Shown here piece after piece: positions 27,783-36,678 of a DNA stretch of 64,000 bases (its first letter is position 1; each line of letters opens with the position of its first letter). The position numbers and the translations under genes were made by a program. The stretch comes from Pseudomonas nitroreducens (lineage in GTDB: Bacteria; Pseudomonadota; Gammaproteobacteria; Pseudomonadales; Pseudomonadaceae). The notes under the pieces were generated by a model. The model was not told the origin of the DNA. It was given only the letters and a program-made list of their open reading frames with translations, and did not search any database. Location of the stretch: contig NZ_JALJXP010000004.1 of NCBI RefSeq assembly GCF_024170165.1, forward strand, positions 1 through 64,000. The letters are read 5' to 3'.

Positions 27783-27843
27783 GTGCCTGCCGCTCGGGGG
27801 TGAATCCTCGCAAACCCTTGAAAAATAAGGATTCGCAAAAGTT

Positions 27844-27857
27844 GGCACGGCATCTGC
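27844..27857 (+). promoter_or_regulatory. Sigma-54 promoter of crcZ
   Basis: TTGGCAC-N6-TGCTT with GG at 27844-27845 and GC at 27856-27857, exactly 10 bp apart (-24/-12). Transcription should start near 27868. Confidence 0.9.
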
Positions 27858-27867
27858 TTTGTTATTG

Positions 27868-28240
27868 GTACAACAACAATAACAAGCACGACCACTCACA
27901 ATAAGAACAAGACGAAACGACTCCAGCACAACAAAAACAAGATCGCGGAGGCGCAGCTAACTGATTCTTTTGGAGAAGGGTAGCCGTCGGGACCAGTCCC
28001 GCAACCAGTCAAGAAGAATAAAACTGTCTTGAGACAGCACGCAAAACTGGTTGGATCGAAAGATCATTGCTCACTCAGCGACCAAAGCAATCCGTTTGCT
28101 ATTGAACACCTTCCAAGTGTGGAAGGTTCCCCGAAGCAGGTAGCTTCGAGGGTCGGGTCTACAAACAAAAACAACAAGCCCGGTAATCATAATAAAAACA
28201 AAGCACGCACCTATTTGGGGGGGAGCCTCGGCTCCCCCAG
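27868..28240 (+). ncRNA. crcZ: CrcZ, Hfq/Crc-sequestering small RNA
   Basis: About 370 nt of ORF-free, A-rich RNA between cbrB and pcnB, driven by a sigma-54 promoter. Six clusters of the AANAANAA catabolite-activity motif are visible: 27872-27885, 27903-27910, 27930-27940, 28011-28021, 28164-28177 and 28191-28202. CrcZ titrates Hfq-Crc, relieving catabolite repression when preferred carbon sources run out. The 3' end is placed at a GGGGGAGCC/GGCTCCCCC stem (28219-28238), which lacks a T-run. A second small hairpin, GTAGC/GCTAC, follows at 28240-28253. Ends are predicted. Confidence 0.92.
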
Positions 28241-28469
28241 TAGCTTTCGCTACACCCTCCTGCTCTCTCCCCGCAAGACCCTTTCTTCAGTTTTCTTCAT
28301 CATCCCACCCCACGATGCTAGAATCGCCGCGGCGCAGACGGCATTCGATTTGCTGCCATTTGTTTCAAGGCAGCGGCAGACACCCGCTATCCTCCAGGAA
28401 ACGCCGTAATCAGGCGGCTTGCCGAGACCTGCGTATGCCATCCATACACCTATTCCCGATAGTGCACAC

Positions 28470-29879
28470 ATGCTGAAAAAGCTGATCCAGTCCATCCGAT
28501 CCCCACTGCGCCGTCCGCGCGCTGTCCGCACTACTCCGGAAGTCGTTGGCAATCATCAGCACTCGCTGCGGCGGGAACAGTTCAGCAGGAATGCGGTGAA
28601 CGTCGTGGAGCGCCTGACCAAGGCCGGCTACCAGGCGTACATCGTCGGCGGTGGCGTACGTGACCCGCTGCTGGGCATTCCGCCCAAGGACTTTGACGTG
28701 GCGACCAGCGCCACCCCCGAGCAGGTGCGTGCCGAGTTCCGCAACGCGCGTGTGATCGGTCGTCGCTTCAAGCTGGTCCACGTCCATTTCGGCCGAGAGA
28801 TCATCGAGGTCGCCACCTTCCGCGCCAACCATCCGGTCAGCGAAGACGACGACAGCAACAACGCCCATGCCTCCCGTAACGAGGCTGGCCGCATCCTGCG
28901 CGACAACGTCTACGGCACTCTCGAAGACGACGCCCAGCGCCGCGACTTCACCATCAACGCCCTGTACTTCGACGTCACCGGCGAGCGCATCCTCGACTAC
29001 GCCCACGGCGTACGCGACATCCGTAACCGCCTGATCCGTCTGATCGGCGATCCGGAGCAGCGTTACCTCGAAGACCCGGTCCGGATGCTGCGGGCCGTGC
29101 GCTTCGCCGCCAAGCTGGACTTCGAGATCGAGAAGCACAGTGCCGCACCGATCCGCCGCCTGGCGCCACTGCTCAATGAAATTCCTTCGGCGCGCCTGTT
29201 CGACGAAATCCTCAAGCTGTTCCTCAGCGGCAAGGCCGAACGCACCTTCGAGCTGCTCAACGAGTACGAACTGTTCGCCCCACTGTTCCCGGCGAGCGCC
29301 AAGGCGCTGAAGGACGATCCCGAGTACGCCGGCAAGCTGATGCGCCAGGCCCTGGCCAACACCGACGAGCGCATCCGCCTGGGCAAGCCGGTTACCCCGG
29401 CCTTCCTGTTCGCCGCGCTGCTCTGGCCGGCCCTGCCCGCCCGCGTACTGAAGCTGCAGGACCGCGGCATGCCGCCGATCCCGGCGATGCAGGAAGCCGC
29501 CCACGAGCTGATCCTCGAGCAGTGCCGCCGCACCGCGGTGCCCAAGCGCTTCACCATCCCGATCCGCGAGATCTGGGACATGCAGGAGCGTCTGCCGCGC
29601 CGTCAGGGCAAGAAGGCCGACCTGCTGCTGGAAAACCCGCGCTTCCGCGCCGGCTACGACTTCCTCCTGCTGCGCGAGAGCGCCGGCGAGGAAACCGGTG
29701 GCCTCGGAGACTGGTGGACCGACTATCAGGAAGCCAGCGACGGCGAGCGCCGCGGCATGATCCGCAACCTGGCCAGCCAGCAGGAAGAAGGCGGCGCCGC
29801 CGCACCGCGCAAGCGCCGCCGCGGCGGCAGCAACCGTCGTCGTCGCGGCCCGCGCACCGAAGGCACCAGCAGCGAATGA
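28470..29879 (+). CDS. pcnB: Poly(A) polymerase I
   Basis: A 469-aa class II nucleotidyltransferase that adds poly(A) tails to RNA 3' ends and promotes decay. The head domain has GGGVRDPLLG and the catalytic aspartates in PKDFDVATSATPEQ. RRDFTINALYFD and RFAAKLDFEIE follow. The C-terminus is strongly basic (RKRRRGGSNRRRRG), as in PAP I and unlike CCA-adding enzymes. The ATG at 28470 gives the MLKKLIQSIRSPLRRP start. Its promoter probably lies in 28254-28469 (a possible -10 TAGAAT at 28319). Overlaps folK by 4 bp. Confidence 0.93.
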   Translation: MLKKLIQSIRSPLRRPRAVRTTPEVVGNHQHSLRREQFSRNAVNVVERLTKAGYQAYIVGGGVRDPLLGIPPKDFDVATSATPEQVRAEFRNARVIGRRFKLVHVHFGREIIEVATFRANHPVSEDDDSNNAHASRNEAGRILRDNVYGTLEDDAQRRDFTINALYFDVTGERILDYAHGVRDIRNRLIRLIGDPEQRYLEDPVRMLRAVRFAAKLDFEIEKHSAAPIRRLAPLLNEIPSARLFDEILKLFLSGKAERTFELLNEYELFAPLFPASAKALKDDPEYAGKLMRQALANTDERIRLGKPVTPAFLFAALLWPALPARVLKLQDRGMPPIPAMQEAAHELILEQCRRTAVPKRFTIPIREIWDMQERLPRRQGKKADLLLENPRFRAGYDFLLLRESAGEETGGLGDWWTDYQEASDGERRGMIRNLASQQEEGGAAAPRKRRRGGSNRRRRGPRTEGTSSE

Positions 29880-30361
29880 GCGAGCGCGTGTTCATCGGGC
29901 TCGGCAGCAACCTCGCCGAGCCGCGCCAGCAGCTTGAAGCCGCGCTGAAGGCGCTGTCGCAGATTCCCGCCACCAAGGTGGCGGTGGTCTCCCCGCTCTA
30001 CGCCAGCGACCCGCTGGGCCCGCCGGACCAGCCGCGCTACGTCAACGCCGTGGCCGCCCTGGATACCGACCTTGAGCCGCTCGCGCTGCTGGATGCCCTG
30101 CAGACCATCGAGCTGGAGCAGGGCCGCGTACGCAAGGACGAGCGCTGGGGGCCGCGCACCCTCGATCTCGATATCCTGCTGTTCGGCGAGCGCCTGATCG
30201 ACGAGCCGCGCCTGACCGTGCCGCACTACCACATGCACGCCCGCGCCTTCGTGCTCTACCCGTTGGCAGACCTCGCCCCACAACTGCGTTTCCCCGACGG
30301 GCGCACCCTGGCCGAACTGCTCGCCGCCTGTCCGTTCAGCGGCCTCGAGCGCCTGTCCTGA
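29876..30361 (+). CDS. folK: 6-hydroxymethyl-7,8-dihydropterin pyrophosphokinase
   Basis: A 161-aa HPPK that transfers pyrophosphate from ATP to hydroxymethyl-dihydropterin in folate synthesis. The family pattern is present: IGLGSNLAEP at the start, then RWGPRTLDLDILLFGE with the Mg-binding aspartates, then VPHYHMHARAFVLYPL. Start and pcnB stop share ATGA, so translation is coupled. The next folate enzyme, FolP, is encoded near the other end of the window. Confidence 0.94.
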   Translation: MSERVFIGLGSNLAEPRQQLEAALKALSQIPATKVAVVSPLYASDPLGPPDQPRYVNAVAALDTDLEPLALLDALQTIELEQGRVRKDERWGPRTLDLDILLFGERLIDEPRLTVPHYHMHARAFVLYPLADLAPQLRFPDGRTLAELLAACPFSGLERLS

Positions 30362-30368
30362 TGCATGC

Positions 30369-30420
30369 TGCGCCCCAGGCGTGGGGCGCACTGGCAGTAA
30401 CGCCGTAACAGTCCGGTAAC
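30369..30420 (+). promoter_or_regulatory. Hairpin and GTAAC cluster between folK and panB
   Basis: A 9-bp perfect stem TGCGCCCCA/TGGGGCGCA with a 4-nt loop (30369-30390) follows the folK stop but has no T-run. Three GTAAC copies follow at 30397, 30405 and 30416. A weak promoter pair (TTGACT 30429, TATAGG 30455) lies just downstream. The GTAAC units resemble the CbrB half-sites near crcZ, but their spacing is different. Confidence 0.35.
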
Positions 30421-30502
30421 ACCTGCAATTGACTTAGCCTTTTTCGATCCGGACTATAGGGCCCCGTTTGCCCCTGCCCGGCGCAGAACCGAGGACACTT
30501 TC

Positions 30503-31300
30503 ATGCCTGATGTCACCCTGACCACCCTGCAAGGTCTCAAGCAAAGCGGCGAAAAGATCGCGATGCTGACCGCCTACGATGCCACTTTCGCCCACACCGC
30601 CAGTCTGGCCGGTGCCGAAATGCTGCTGATCGGTGACTCCCTGGGTATGGTCCTGCAAGGTCACGACAGTACGCTGCCGGTGACCGTGGAAGACATGGCC
30701 TACCACACCGCCGCCGTGAAACGCGGCAACAAGGGCGCCCTGATCGTCACCGACCTGCCGTTCGAATCCGGCACCTCACTGGACCAGCTGCTGCGCGACT
30801 CGGTGAAGGTCATGCAGGCCGGCGCCCACATGGTCAAGCTCGAAGGCGGCGCCTGGCTCGCCGAGCCGATCATCCGCCTGGCCCAGATGGGCATCCCGGT
30901 CTGCGCACACCTGGGCCTCACCCCGCAGGCGGTCAACCTCTTCGGCGGCTTCAAGGTCCAGGGTCGCCAGGAAAACCAGGCGCGCCAGCTGCGCGCCGAC
31001 GCCATCGCCCTGGAGCAGGCCGGCGCCGCCGCACTGCTGCTCGAATGCGTCCCCTCCGCCCTGGCGCAGGAAATCACCGAAGCCGTGAAGATTCCGGTGA
31101 TCGGCATCGGCGCCGGTAGCGGCACCGACGGTCAGGTCCTGGTGATGCACGACATGCTCGGCCTGTCGTTGTCCGGCCGTTCGCCGAAGTTCGTGAAGAA
31201 TTTCCTCGAAGGCCAGCCCGACATCCAGTCCGCCTTCGCTGCCTACGTGAAGGCAGTCAAGGACGGCACCTTCCCTGGCCCGGAGCACGGTTTCGCCTGA
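30503..31300 (+). CDS. panB: 3-methyl-2-oxobutanoate hydroxymethyltransferase
   Basis: A 265-aa TIM-barrel enzyme that makes ketopantoate from 2-oxoisovalerate and methylene-THF, the first step of pantothenate synthesis. Family blocks are [39 protein letters not shown] and [14 protein letters not shown]. The 2-oxoisovalerate it uses is a product of the IlvIHC pathway encoded earlier in the window. Shares TGATG with panC. Confidence 0.97.
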   Translation: MPDVTLTTLQGLKQSGEKIAMLTAYDATFAHTASLAGAEMLLIGDSLGMVLQGHDSTLPVTVEDMAYHTAAVKRGNKGALIVTDLPFESGTSLDQLLRDSVKVMQAGAHMVKLEGGAWLAEPIIRLAQMGIPVCAHLGLTPQAVNLFGGFKVQGRQENQARQLRADAIALEQAGAAALLLECVPSALAQEITEAVKIPVIGIGAGSGTDGQVLVMHDMLGLSLSGRSPKFVKNFLEGQPDIQSAFAAYVKAVKDGTFPGPEHGFA

Positions 31301-32151
31301 TGAATACAGTCAAGACAGTCCGCGAGCTGCGCGCCGCCGTGGCGCGCGCCCGTAGCGAAGGCAAGCGCATTGCGCTGGTACCGACCATGGGCAACCTGCA
31401 CGCCGGCCATGCCGCACTGGTGACCAAGGCCGGCCAGCGCGCCGACTTCGTGGTGGCGAGCATCTTCGTCAACCCGCTGCAGTTCGGCCCCAGCGAAGAC
31501 CTGGACAAGTACCCGCGCACCCTGGCGGCGGACCAGGAGAAACTGCTCAACGCCGGCTGCCATCTGCTGTTCGCCCCCGGCGTCGAGGAAATGTACCCCG
31601 ACGGCATGGAAGGCCAGACCAGGCTGCATGTCACCGGCGTCTCCGAAGGGCTGTGCGGCGGCAGCCGTCCTGGCCACTTCGATGGCGTCGCCACGGTGGT
31701 CTGCAAGCTGTTCAACATGGTGCAGCCCGACATGGCGCTGTTCGGCGAGAAGGATTTCCAGCAGCTGGCGGTCATCCGCAAGCTGGTGCGCGACCTCAAC
31801 CTGCCGATCCAGATCTTCGGCGAGCCCACCGTGCGCGCCGAGGATGGCCTGGCCCTGTCCTCGCGCAACGGTTACCTCACCCAGGAGCAGCGCGCCATCG
31901 CGCCGGTCCTGCAGCGCACCCTGAAGACCCTGGCCGAGCGTATCCGCCAGGGCGAGCGCGACTTCCCCGTGCTGCTGGCCGAGGGTAGCCAGCAGATCGA
32001 AGCGGCCGGCCTGCGCATCGACTACCTCGAGGCCCGCGAGTCCGCCGGGCTGCGCCCGGCCACGGCGCAGGACCATCAGCTGGTGATCCTGGTCGCCGCC
32101 TTCCTGGGCACTACCCGGCTGATCGACAACCTCGCCTTCCACATCGACTGA
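31300..32151 (+). CDS. panC: Pantothenate synthetase (pantoate-beta-alanine ligase)
   Basis: A 283-aa ATP-dependent ligase joining pantoate and beta-alanine. The HIGH-type motif is in [37 protein letters not shown] and SSRNGYL are also conserved. It overlaps the panB stop by one base. PanD, which makes its beta-alanine substrate, is encoded 122 bp downstream. Confidence 0.97.
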   Translation: MNTVKTVRELRAAVARARSEGKRIALVPTMGNLHAGHAALVTKAGQRADFVVASIFVNPLQFGPSEDLDKYPRTLAADQEKLLNAGCHLLFAPGVEEMYPDGMEGQTRLHVTGVSEGLCGGSRPGHFDGVATVVCKLFNMVQPDMALFGEKDFQQLAVIRKLVRDLNLPIQIFGEPTVRAEDGLALSSRNGYLTQEQRAIAPVLQRTLKTLAERIRQGERDFPVLLAEGSQQIEAAGLRIDYLEARESAGLRPATAQDHQLVILVAAFLGTTRLIDNLAFHID

Positions 32152-32273
32152 TTCCCCGCCCGATACCCGAATTTTCGCCTCGAAGCCGCGCCAGTCGCGG
32201 CCTTGAGCGGCTTCGGGTGCTCGGGCATACTCGCCCCGCTCTCCTCGACCAGAAGAAAAACAGGAGCCACGCC

Positions 32274-32654
32274 ATGCAGAGCATCATGCTCAAAGCCAAA
32301 CTGCACCGCGCCGAAGTCACCCACGCCGTGCTCGACTATGAAGGCTCCTGCGCCATCGACGGCGAATGGCTCGATCTTGCCGGCATCCGCGAGTACGAAC
32401 AGATCCAGATCTACAACGTCGACAACGGTGAACGCTTCACCACCTACGCCATCCGTGGCGAGGAAGGGTCGCGGATGATTTCCGTCAATGGCGCCGCCGC
32501 CCACAAGGCCAAGGTGGGTGACCGGGTGATCATCTGCGCGTACGCTCAGTTCAGCGAAGCCGAGCTGGAAGGCTACCAGCCGCGCATGCTTTACATGGCG
32601 CCCGGAAACGAACTCAGCCACACCAGCAATGCCATCCCGGTTCAGCTCGCCTGA
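32274..32654 (+). CDS. panD: Aspartate 1-decarboxylase precursor
   Basis: A 126-aa pro-enzyme that converts aspartate to beta-alanine. Self-cleavage between G24 and S25 (YEGSCAIDG) produces the pyruvoyl cofactor. The start at 32274 gives the normal length and [18 protein letters not shown] beginning, with AGGAG 6 nt upstream. The end of the panBCD cluster. Confidence 0.96.
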   Translation: MQSIMLKAKLHRAEVTHAVLDYEGSCAIDGEWLDLAGIREYEQIQIYNVDNGERFTTYAIRGEEGSRMISVNGAAAHKAKVGDRVIICAYAQFSEAELEGYQPRMLYMAPGNELSHTSNAIPVQLA

Positions 32655-32738
32655 GCCACTGGGAAGGATCGGAACCACCGGGCCTTCCCAAGTTCCAAAG
32701 CCTCGTTCAAACACGCCCGTCTTACCCGAAGGTACGTC

Positions 32739-34403
32739 ATGGAACACCACCTCACCCCGCTGGATGCCACAAAACTGGCAAGCTGGCAGGCATTGGCAGC
32801 CCACCGCCAGGATCTGCAGAACTTCACCATGCGCGAGGCATTCGCCGAGGACCCGGAGCGCTTCAAGCGTTTCTCCCTCGCCGCCTGCGGACTGTTCCTC
32901 GATTTCTCGAAGAACCTGATCCGCCAGGACACCCTCGACCTGCTGGTGAAGCTGGCGAACGAGGCGAAGCTGGGCGAAGCCATCCAGTCGATGTTCCGCG
33001 GTGACGTGATCAACTCCTCCGAGCGCCGTCCGGTGTTGCACACCGCATTGCGCCGCCCTATCGGCGACAAGGTGCTGGTCGATGGCGTCGACGTGATGCC
33101 CGAGGTGCACCGCGTGCTGCACCAGATGACCGAGTTGGTCGCGGCCGTGCACAACGGCCTGTGGCGCGGTTGCACCGAGAAGCCGATCACCGACGTGGTG
33201 AACATCGGTATCGGTGGTTCCTTCCTCGGCCCGCAACTGGTCTCCGAAGCACTGCTGCCCTTCGCCCAGAAAGGCGTACGTTGCCATTACCTGGCGAACA
33301 TCGATGGCAGCGAATTCCGCGAGATGACCGCCAAGCTCAACGCCGAGACCACGCTGTTCATCGTCTCGTCGAAGTCCTTCGGCACCCTGGAAACCCTGAA
33401 GAATGCCCAGGCCGCGCGCGCCTGGTACCTGGCCCAGGGCGGCAGCGAGGCGGAGCTGTACCGTCACTTCATCGCCGTTTCCAGCAACAAGGAAGCCGCA
33501 TCGGCATTCGGCATCCGCCCGGAAAACGTCTTCCCGATGTGGGACTGGGTCGGCGGTCGCTACTCGCTGTGGTCGGCCATCGGCCTGCCGATCGCCATGT
33601 CGGTGGGCATCAACAACTTCAAGGAACTGTTGTCCGGCGCCTATAACATGGACCAGCACTTCCTCACCTCGCCGTTCGAGAAGAACATCCCGGTGCTGCT
33701 GGGCCTGCTCGGCGTCTGGTACGGCGACTTCTGGGGCGCGCGCAGCCACGCGATCCTGCCCTACGACTACTACCTGCGGAACATCACCGACCACTTGCAG
33801 CAGCTGGACATGGAGTCCAACGGCAAGAGCGTGCGCCAGGACGGCACCCCGGTGTCCGCCGGCACCGGCCCGGTGATCTGGGGCGGCGTGGGCTGCAACG
33901 GCCAGCATGCGTACCACCAGCTGCTGCACCAGGGCACCCACCTGATACCGGCCGACTTCATCGTCCCGGTGTCCAGCTACAACCCGGTGGCCGATCACCA
34001 CCAATGGCTGTACGCCAACTGCCTGTCACAGAGCCAGGCGCTGATGGTCGGCAAGAGCCGCGCCGAGGCCGAAGCCGAGTTGCGCGCCAAGGGCGTGGAC
34101 GAAGCCGAAGTGCAGCGTCTGGCGCCGCACAAGGTGATCCCTGGCAACCGCCCGAGCAACACCCTGGTGATGGAGCGCATCAGCGCCCGCCGCCTGGGCG
34201 CGCTGATTGCCATGTACGAGCACAAGGTCTACGTACAGAGCATCCTCTGGGGCATCAACGCCTTCGACCAGTGGGGCGTGGAACTGGGCAAGGAGCTGGG
34301 CAAGGCCGTCTACGGCCGCCTGGTCGGCAGCGAGGAAAGCGCCGCCGAAGACGGCTCCACCCAGGGCCTGATCGACTTCTTCCGCGGCCGTCACCGCGGC
34401 TGA
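32739..34403 (+). CDS. pgi: Glucose-6-phosphate isomerase
   Basis: A 554-aa enzyme interconverting glucose-6-phosphate and fructose-6-phosphate. Signatures include [28 protein letters not shown], the catalytic glutamate region ([17 protein letters not shown]) and a C-terminal [14 protein letters not shown] with the conserved lysine. Pseudomonads lack phosphofructokinase, so this enzyme works mainly in gluconeogenesis and hexose recycling. Its own ATG follows GAAGGTACGTC. Confidence 0.97.
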   Translation: MEHHLTPLDATKLASWQALAAHRQDLQNFTMREAFAEDPERFKRFSLAACGLFLDFSKNLIRQDTLDLLVKLANEAKLGEAIQSMFRGDVINSSERRPVLHTALRRPIGDKVLVDGVDVMPEVHRVLHQMTELVAAVHNGLWRGCTEKPITDVVNIGIGGSFLGPQLVSEALLPFAQKGVRCHYLANIDGSEFREMTAKLNAETTLFIVSSKSFGTLETLKNAQAARAWYLAQGGSEAELYRHFIAVSSNKEAASAFGIRPENVFPMWDWVGGRYSLWSAIGLPIAMSVGINNFKELLSGAYNMDQHFLTSPFEKNIPVLLGLLGVWYGDFWGARSHAILPYDYYLRNITDHLQQLDMESNGKSVRQDGTPVSAGTGPVIWGGVGCNGQHAYHQLLHQGTHLIPADFIVPVSSYNPVADHHQWLYANCLSQSQALMVGKSRAEAEAELRAKGVDEAEVQRLAPHKVIPGNRPSNTLVMERISARRLGALIAMYEHKVYVQSILWGINAFDQWGVELGKELGKAVYGRLVGSEESAAEDGSTQGLIDFFRGRHRG

Positions 34404-34445
34404 TGGCGAAACGGACGGGGACGCACCTGCGCTCCCGTTCGCGTC

Positions 34446-35420
34446 CTAGCGGCAGAAACGCTGCCGAAACTCCCCGGGCGTCACGCCCAGCGCCTGCACG
34501 AAGGCGCGTCGCAGGTTGTACTCGTTGCCAAAGCCTGCGTGCTGTGCCACGCGCTTGAGCGACGACTCTCCCGCCTCCAGCAGTTGGCTCGCCTTCTCCA
34601 GACGCAACTCCAGCAGCAGCTTTGCCGGCGTCATGCCCATCTCGGCCTGGCAATGCCGATGCAGAGTGCGCGCTGACATGGCCATCTGCGCCGCCATTTC
34701 CTCGACATCGAGGGCCTGAGCCAAGCGTTCCCGCAACCACTCCACCAGGCGCTCCATCTGCCCGCCCGGCGGCGCCTGCTGCGCCAGCAGCTCGGCGCTG
34801 AACTGGCGCTGGCCGCCAGGACGGCGCAGGTACATCACCAACCCGCGGGCAACCCGCAATGACAGGTCGCGACCGTGATCTTCCTCCACCAGGCTCAGGC
34901 ACAGGTCCATCCCGGCCGTCACGCCAGCGGAGCTGTAGAACTTCGCATCGCGGACGAACAAGGCGTCGTGCATCACCCGCAAGCGCGGAAACAGCCGCTG
35001 TAACAGTTCGGCGTATCGCCAGTGAGTAACGACCGGGCGCCCCTCCAGCAGCCCGGCCTGCGCCAGCAGAAAGGCTCCGGTGCACACCGAGCCACAGCGC
35101 GCTGCGTGGGTTGCGGCCTGCGCCAGCCAGCGCGCGACCTCACCTTTCTGCAGGGCCGCCTGCACCCCATGGCCGCCCGCCACCAGCACGGTACAGCCGG
35201 CCGCCTGCTGCGCCTCCGGCAGGGCCATGGTCGCCAGCTCCAGTCCGGTACTGGAGCGAACCAACCCGCCATCGGGCGATAGCGCCTCGAGCTGGTAGGC
35301 AGGACGGGCAGCGGCCGGCAGGTGCTCATCCACTGCCGCGAACACATCGGCCGGGCCGGTGGCATCGAGCAACTGGAAGTCCGGGAAGACCAGCAACAGG
35401 ACGCGGTGTGGAGCATTCAT
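34446..35420 (-). CDS. GlxA-family transcriptional regulator (DJ-1/PfpI-like domain plus AraC HTH)
   Basis: A 324-aa regulator. Residues 5-185 form a DJ-1/PfpI (class I glutamine-amidotransferase-like) sensor domain with C113 at the nucleophile-elbow position (GSVCTGAFLLA). Residues about 220-322 hold two AraC-type HTH motifs (DVEEMAAQMAMSARTLHRH and SLKRVAQHAGFGNEYNLRRAF). Relatives control choline, carnitine, arginine or stress genes, and the ligand cannot be named here. It diverges from a secreted DJ-1/PfpI protein across 104 bp, so it probably controls that gene. Confidence 0.9.
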   Translation of the reverse strand: MNAPHRVLLLVFPDFQLLDATGPADVFAAVDEHLPAAARPAYQLEALSPDGGLVRSSTGLELATMALPEAQQAAGCTVLVAGGHGVQAALQKGEVARWLAQAATHAARCGSVCTGAFLLAQAGLLEGRPVVTHWRYAELLQRLFPRLRVMHDALFVRDAKFYSSAGVTAGMDLCLSLVEEDHGRDLSLRVARGLVMYLRRPGGQRQFSAELLAQQAPPGGQMERLVEWLRERLAQALDVEEMAAQMAMSARTLHRHCQAEMGMTPAKLLLELRLEKASQLLEAGESSLKRVAQHAGFGNEYNLRRAFVQALGVTPGEFRQRFCR

Positions 35421-35524
35421 CCAGGCGAATCCGTGGAAGACGTGATTGGCAGATATTCATCTATCAGCGTCAGAAGCGACAGATGTATCGACGACAGGAT
35501 GGAAATCCCCTCCCGGAGACGGCC

Positions 35525-36616
35525 ATGCACGCTTTCCTGCTACTGCTCACCCTGCTGCTCTGCACCCAGGCCGCCCAGGCCGACGACGAGCAGCTTGCGC
35601 CTTATCAACCACGCTTCGGGCGCGAGCGCCCGGTCATCGCCGTCGTCGCGCAGAACCGCATGACGGAACTCGCGGACTACGTCGTCCCTCTCGGCGTACT
35701 GCGCCGCTCGGGAGTGGCGGAAGTGCTCGCCCTCGCGACGGAACCCGGGCCGGTGCAACTGATGCCGGCCCTGCGACTTCAGCCGCAGGCCACGCTGAAG
35801 GAATTCGCGCAACGTTATCCACAGGGCGCCGACTATCTGATCGTGCCCGCCGTGCACGACAGCCAGGACCCGGCCCTGCTGGCCTTCGTCCGGGAGCAGG
35901 CGGCGCGGGGCGCAACCATCGTCGGCGTCTGCGATGGCGCCCTGGTGCTGGGCAACGCAGGGCTGCTGCACGGCCGACGCGCCACCGGCCACTGGTACTC
36001 ACGCAAGCAACGCCTGGAGAGCTACCCCGACGCCCGCTGGGAGGAGAATCGCCGCTATGTGGCGGACGGCAAGGTGATCACCACCTCCGGTGTTACTGCA
36101 GCGCTACCGCTGTCGCTTGCACTGGTGGCAGCCATCGCCAGCAAACCCAAGGCCATCACGCTCGCGCGCGAGTTCGGCGTGCAGGACTGGTCGCCACGGC
36201 ACGACAGCCAGCGCTTCAGCCTTGGCGCCAGCGGCTACCTGACCGCCGCCGGCAACTACCTCGCCCTCTGGCGCCACGAGGTTTTCGACGCCCATCTGGA
36301 GCAGGGCTTCGATGAGGTCAGCCTGGCGCTGACAGCGGATGCCTGGGCGCGGACCTTCCGAACTGAAGTACGGGGCGCCGCCGCGCACCCCGTCAGCAGT
36401 GCCGGTGGCCTGCTGTTCCTGCCGGACTCGCCTGACGACCACCCGGCATTGCCGGGACTCGGCGCCACGGCGATCCCGGCGCTCGACAGCACGCTCGACG
36501 CAATCGCCCGGCGCTACGGCGAACCGACCCGGCGCCTGGTCGCCGCCCAGCTGGAATACGTCCCGCCTGAACGATCCGGCCACCTGGCGCGTCGAAACAA
36601 CATGGACAACCCTTGA
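35525..36616 (+). CDS. Secreted DJ-1/PfpI family protein
   Basis: A 363-aa protein with a signal peptide ([19 protein letters not shown]). A DJ-1/PfpI domain covers about residues 35-190, with candidate nucleophile C136 ([15 protein letters not shown]), and a C-terminal region of about 170 residues has no name I can give. The ATG at 35525 follows GGAGACGGCC and places the signal peptide at the N-terminus; a longer in-frame reading extends into the divergent gene. DJ-1 relatives act as glyoxalases, chaperones or amidases. The export signal and extra C-terminal part make this one unusual. Enzyme activity is unproven. Confidence 0.8.
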   Translation: MHAFLLLLTLLLCTQAAQADDEQLAPYQPRFGRERPVIAVVAQNRMTELADYVVPLGVLRRSGVAEVLALATEPGPVQLMPALRLQPQATLKEFAQRYPQGADYLIVPAVHDSQDPALLAFVREQAARGATIVGVCDGALVLGNAGLLHGRRATGHWYSRKQRLESYPDARWEENRRYVADGKVITTSGVTAALPLSLALVAAIASKPKAITLAREFGVQDWSPRHDSQRFSLGASGYLTAAGNYLALWRHEVFDAHLEQGFDEVSLALTADAWARTFRTEVRGAAAHPVSSAGGLLFLPDSPDDHPALPGLGATAIPALDSTLDAIARRYGEPTRRLVAAQLEYVPPERSGHLARRNNMDNP

Positions 36617-36658
36617 ACCCGCCTGGCCTTGGATGCACCCTTGGGGGCATCTCGGCTC

Positions 36659-36672
36659 AACAACAACAAGGA
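36659..36672 (+). promoter_or_regulatory. Crc/Hfq-type A-rich motif over the acsB ribosome binding site
   Basis: AACAACAACAAGGA contains two overlapping AANAANAA motifs (36659-36669) running into the Shine-Dalgarno AAGGA, 6 nt before the ATG. This is the standard layout of Hfq-Crc translational repression in Pseudomonas. Confidence 0.6.
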
Positions 36673-36678
36673 TTCCCC

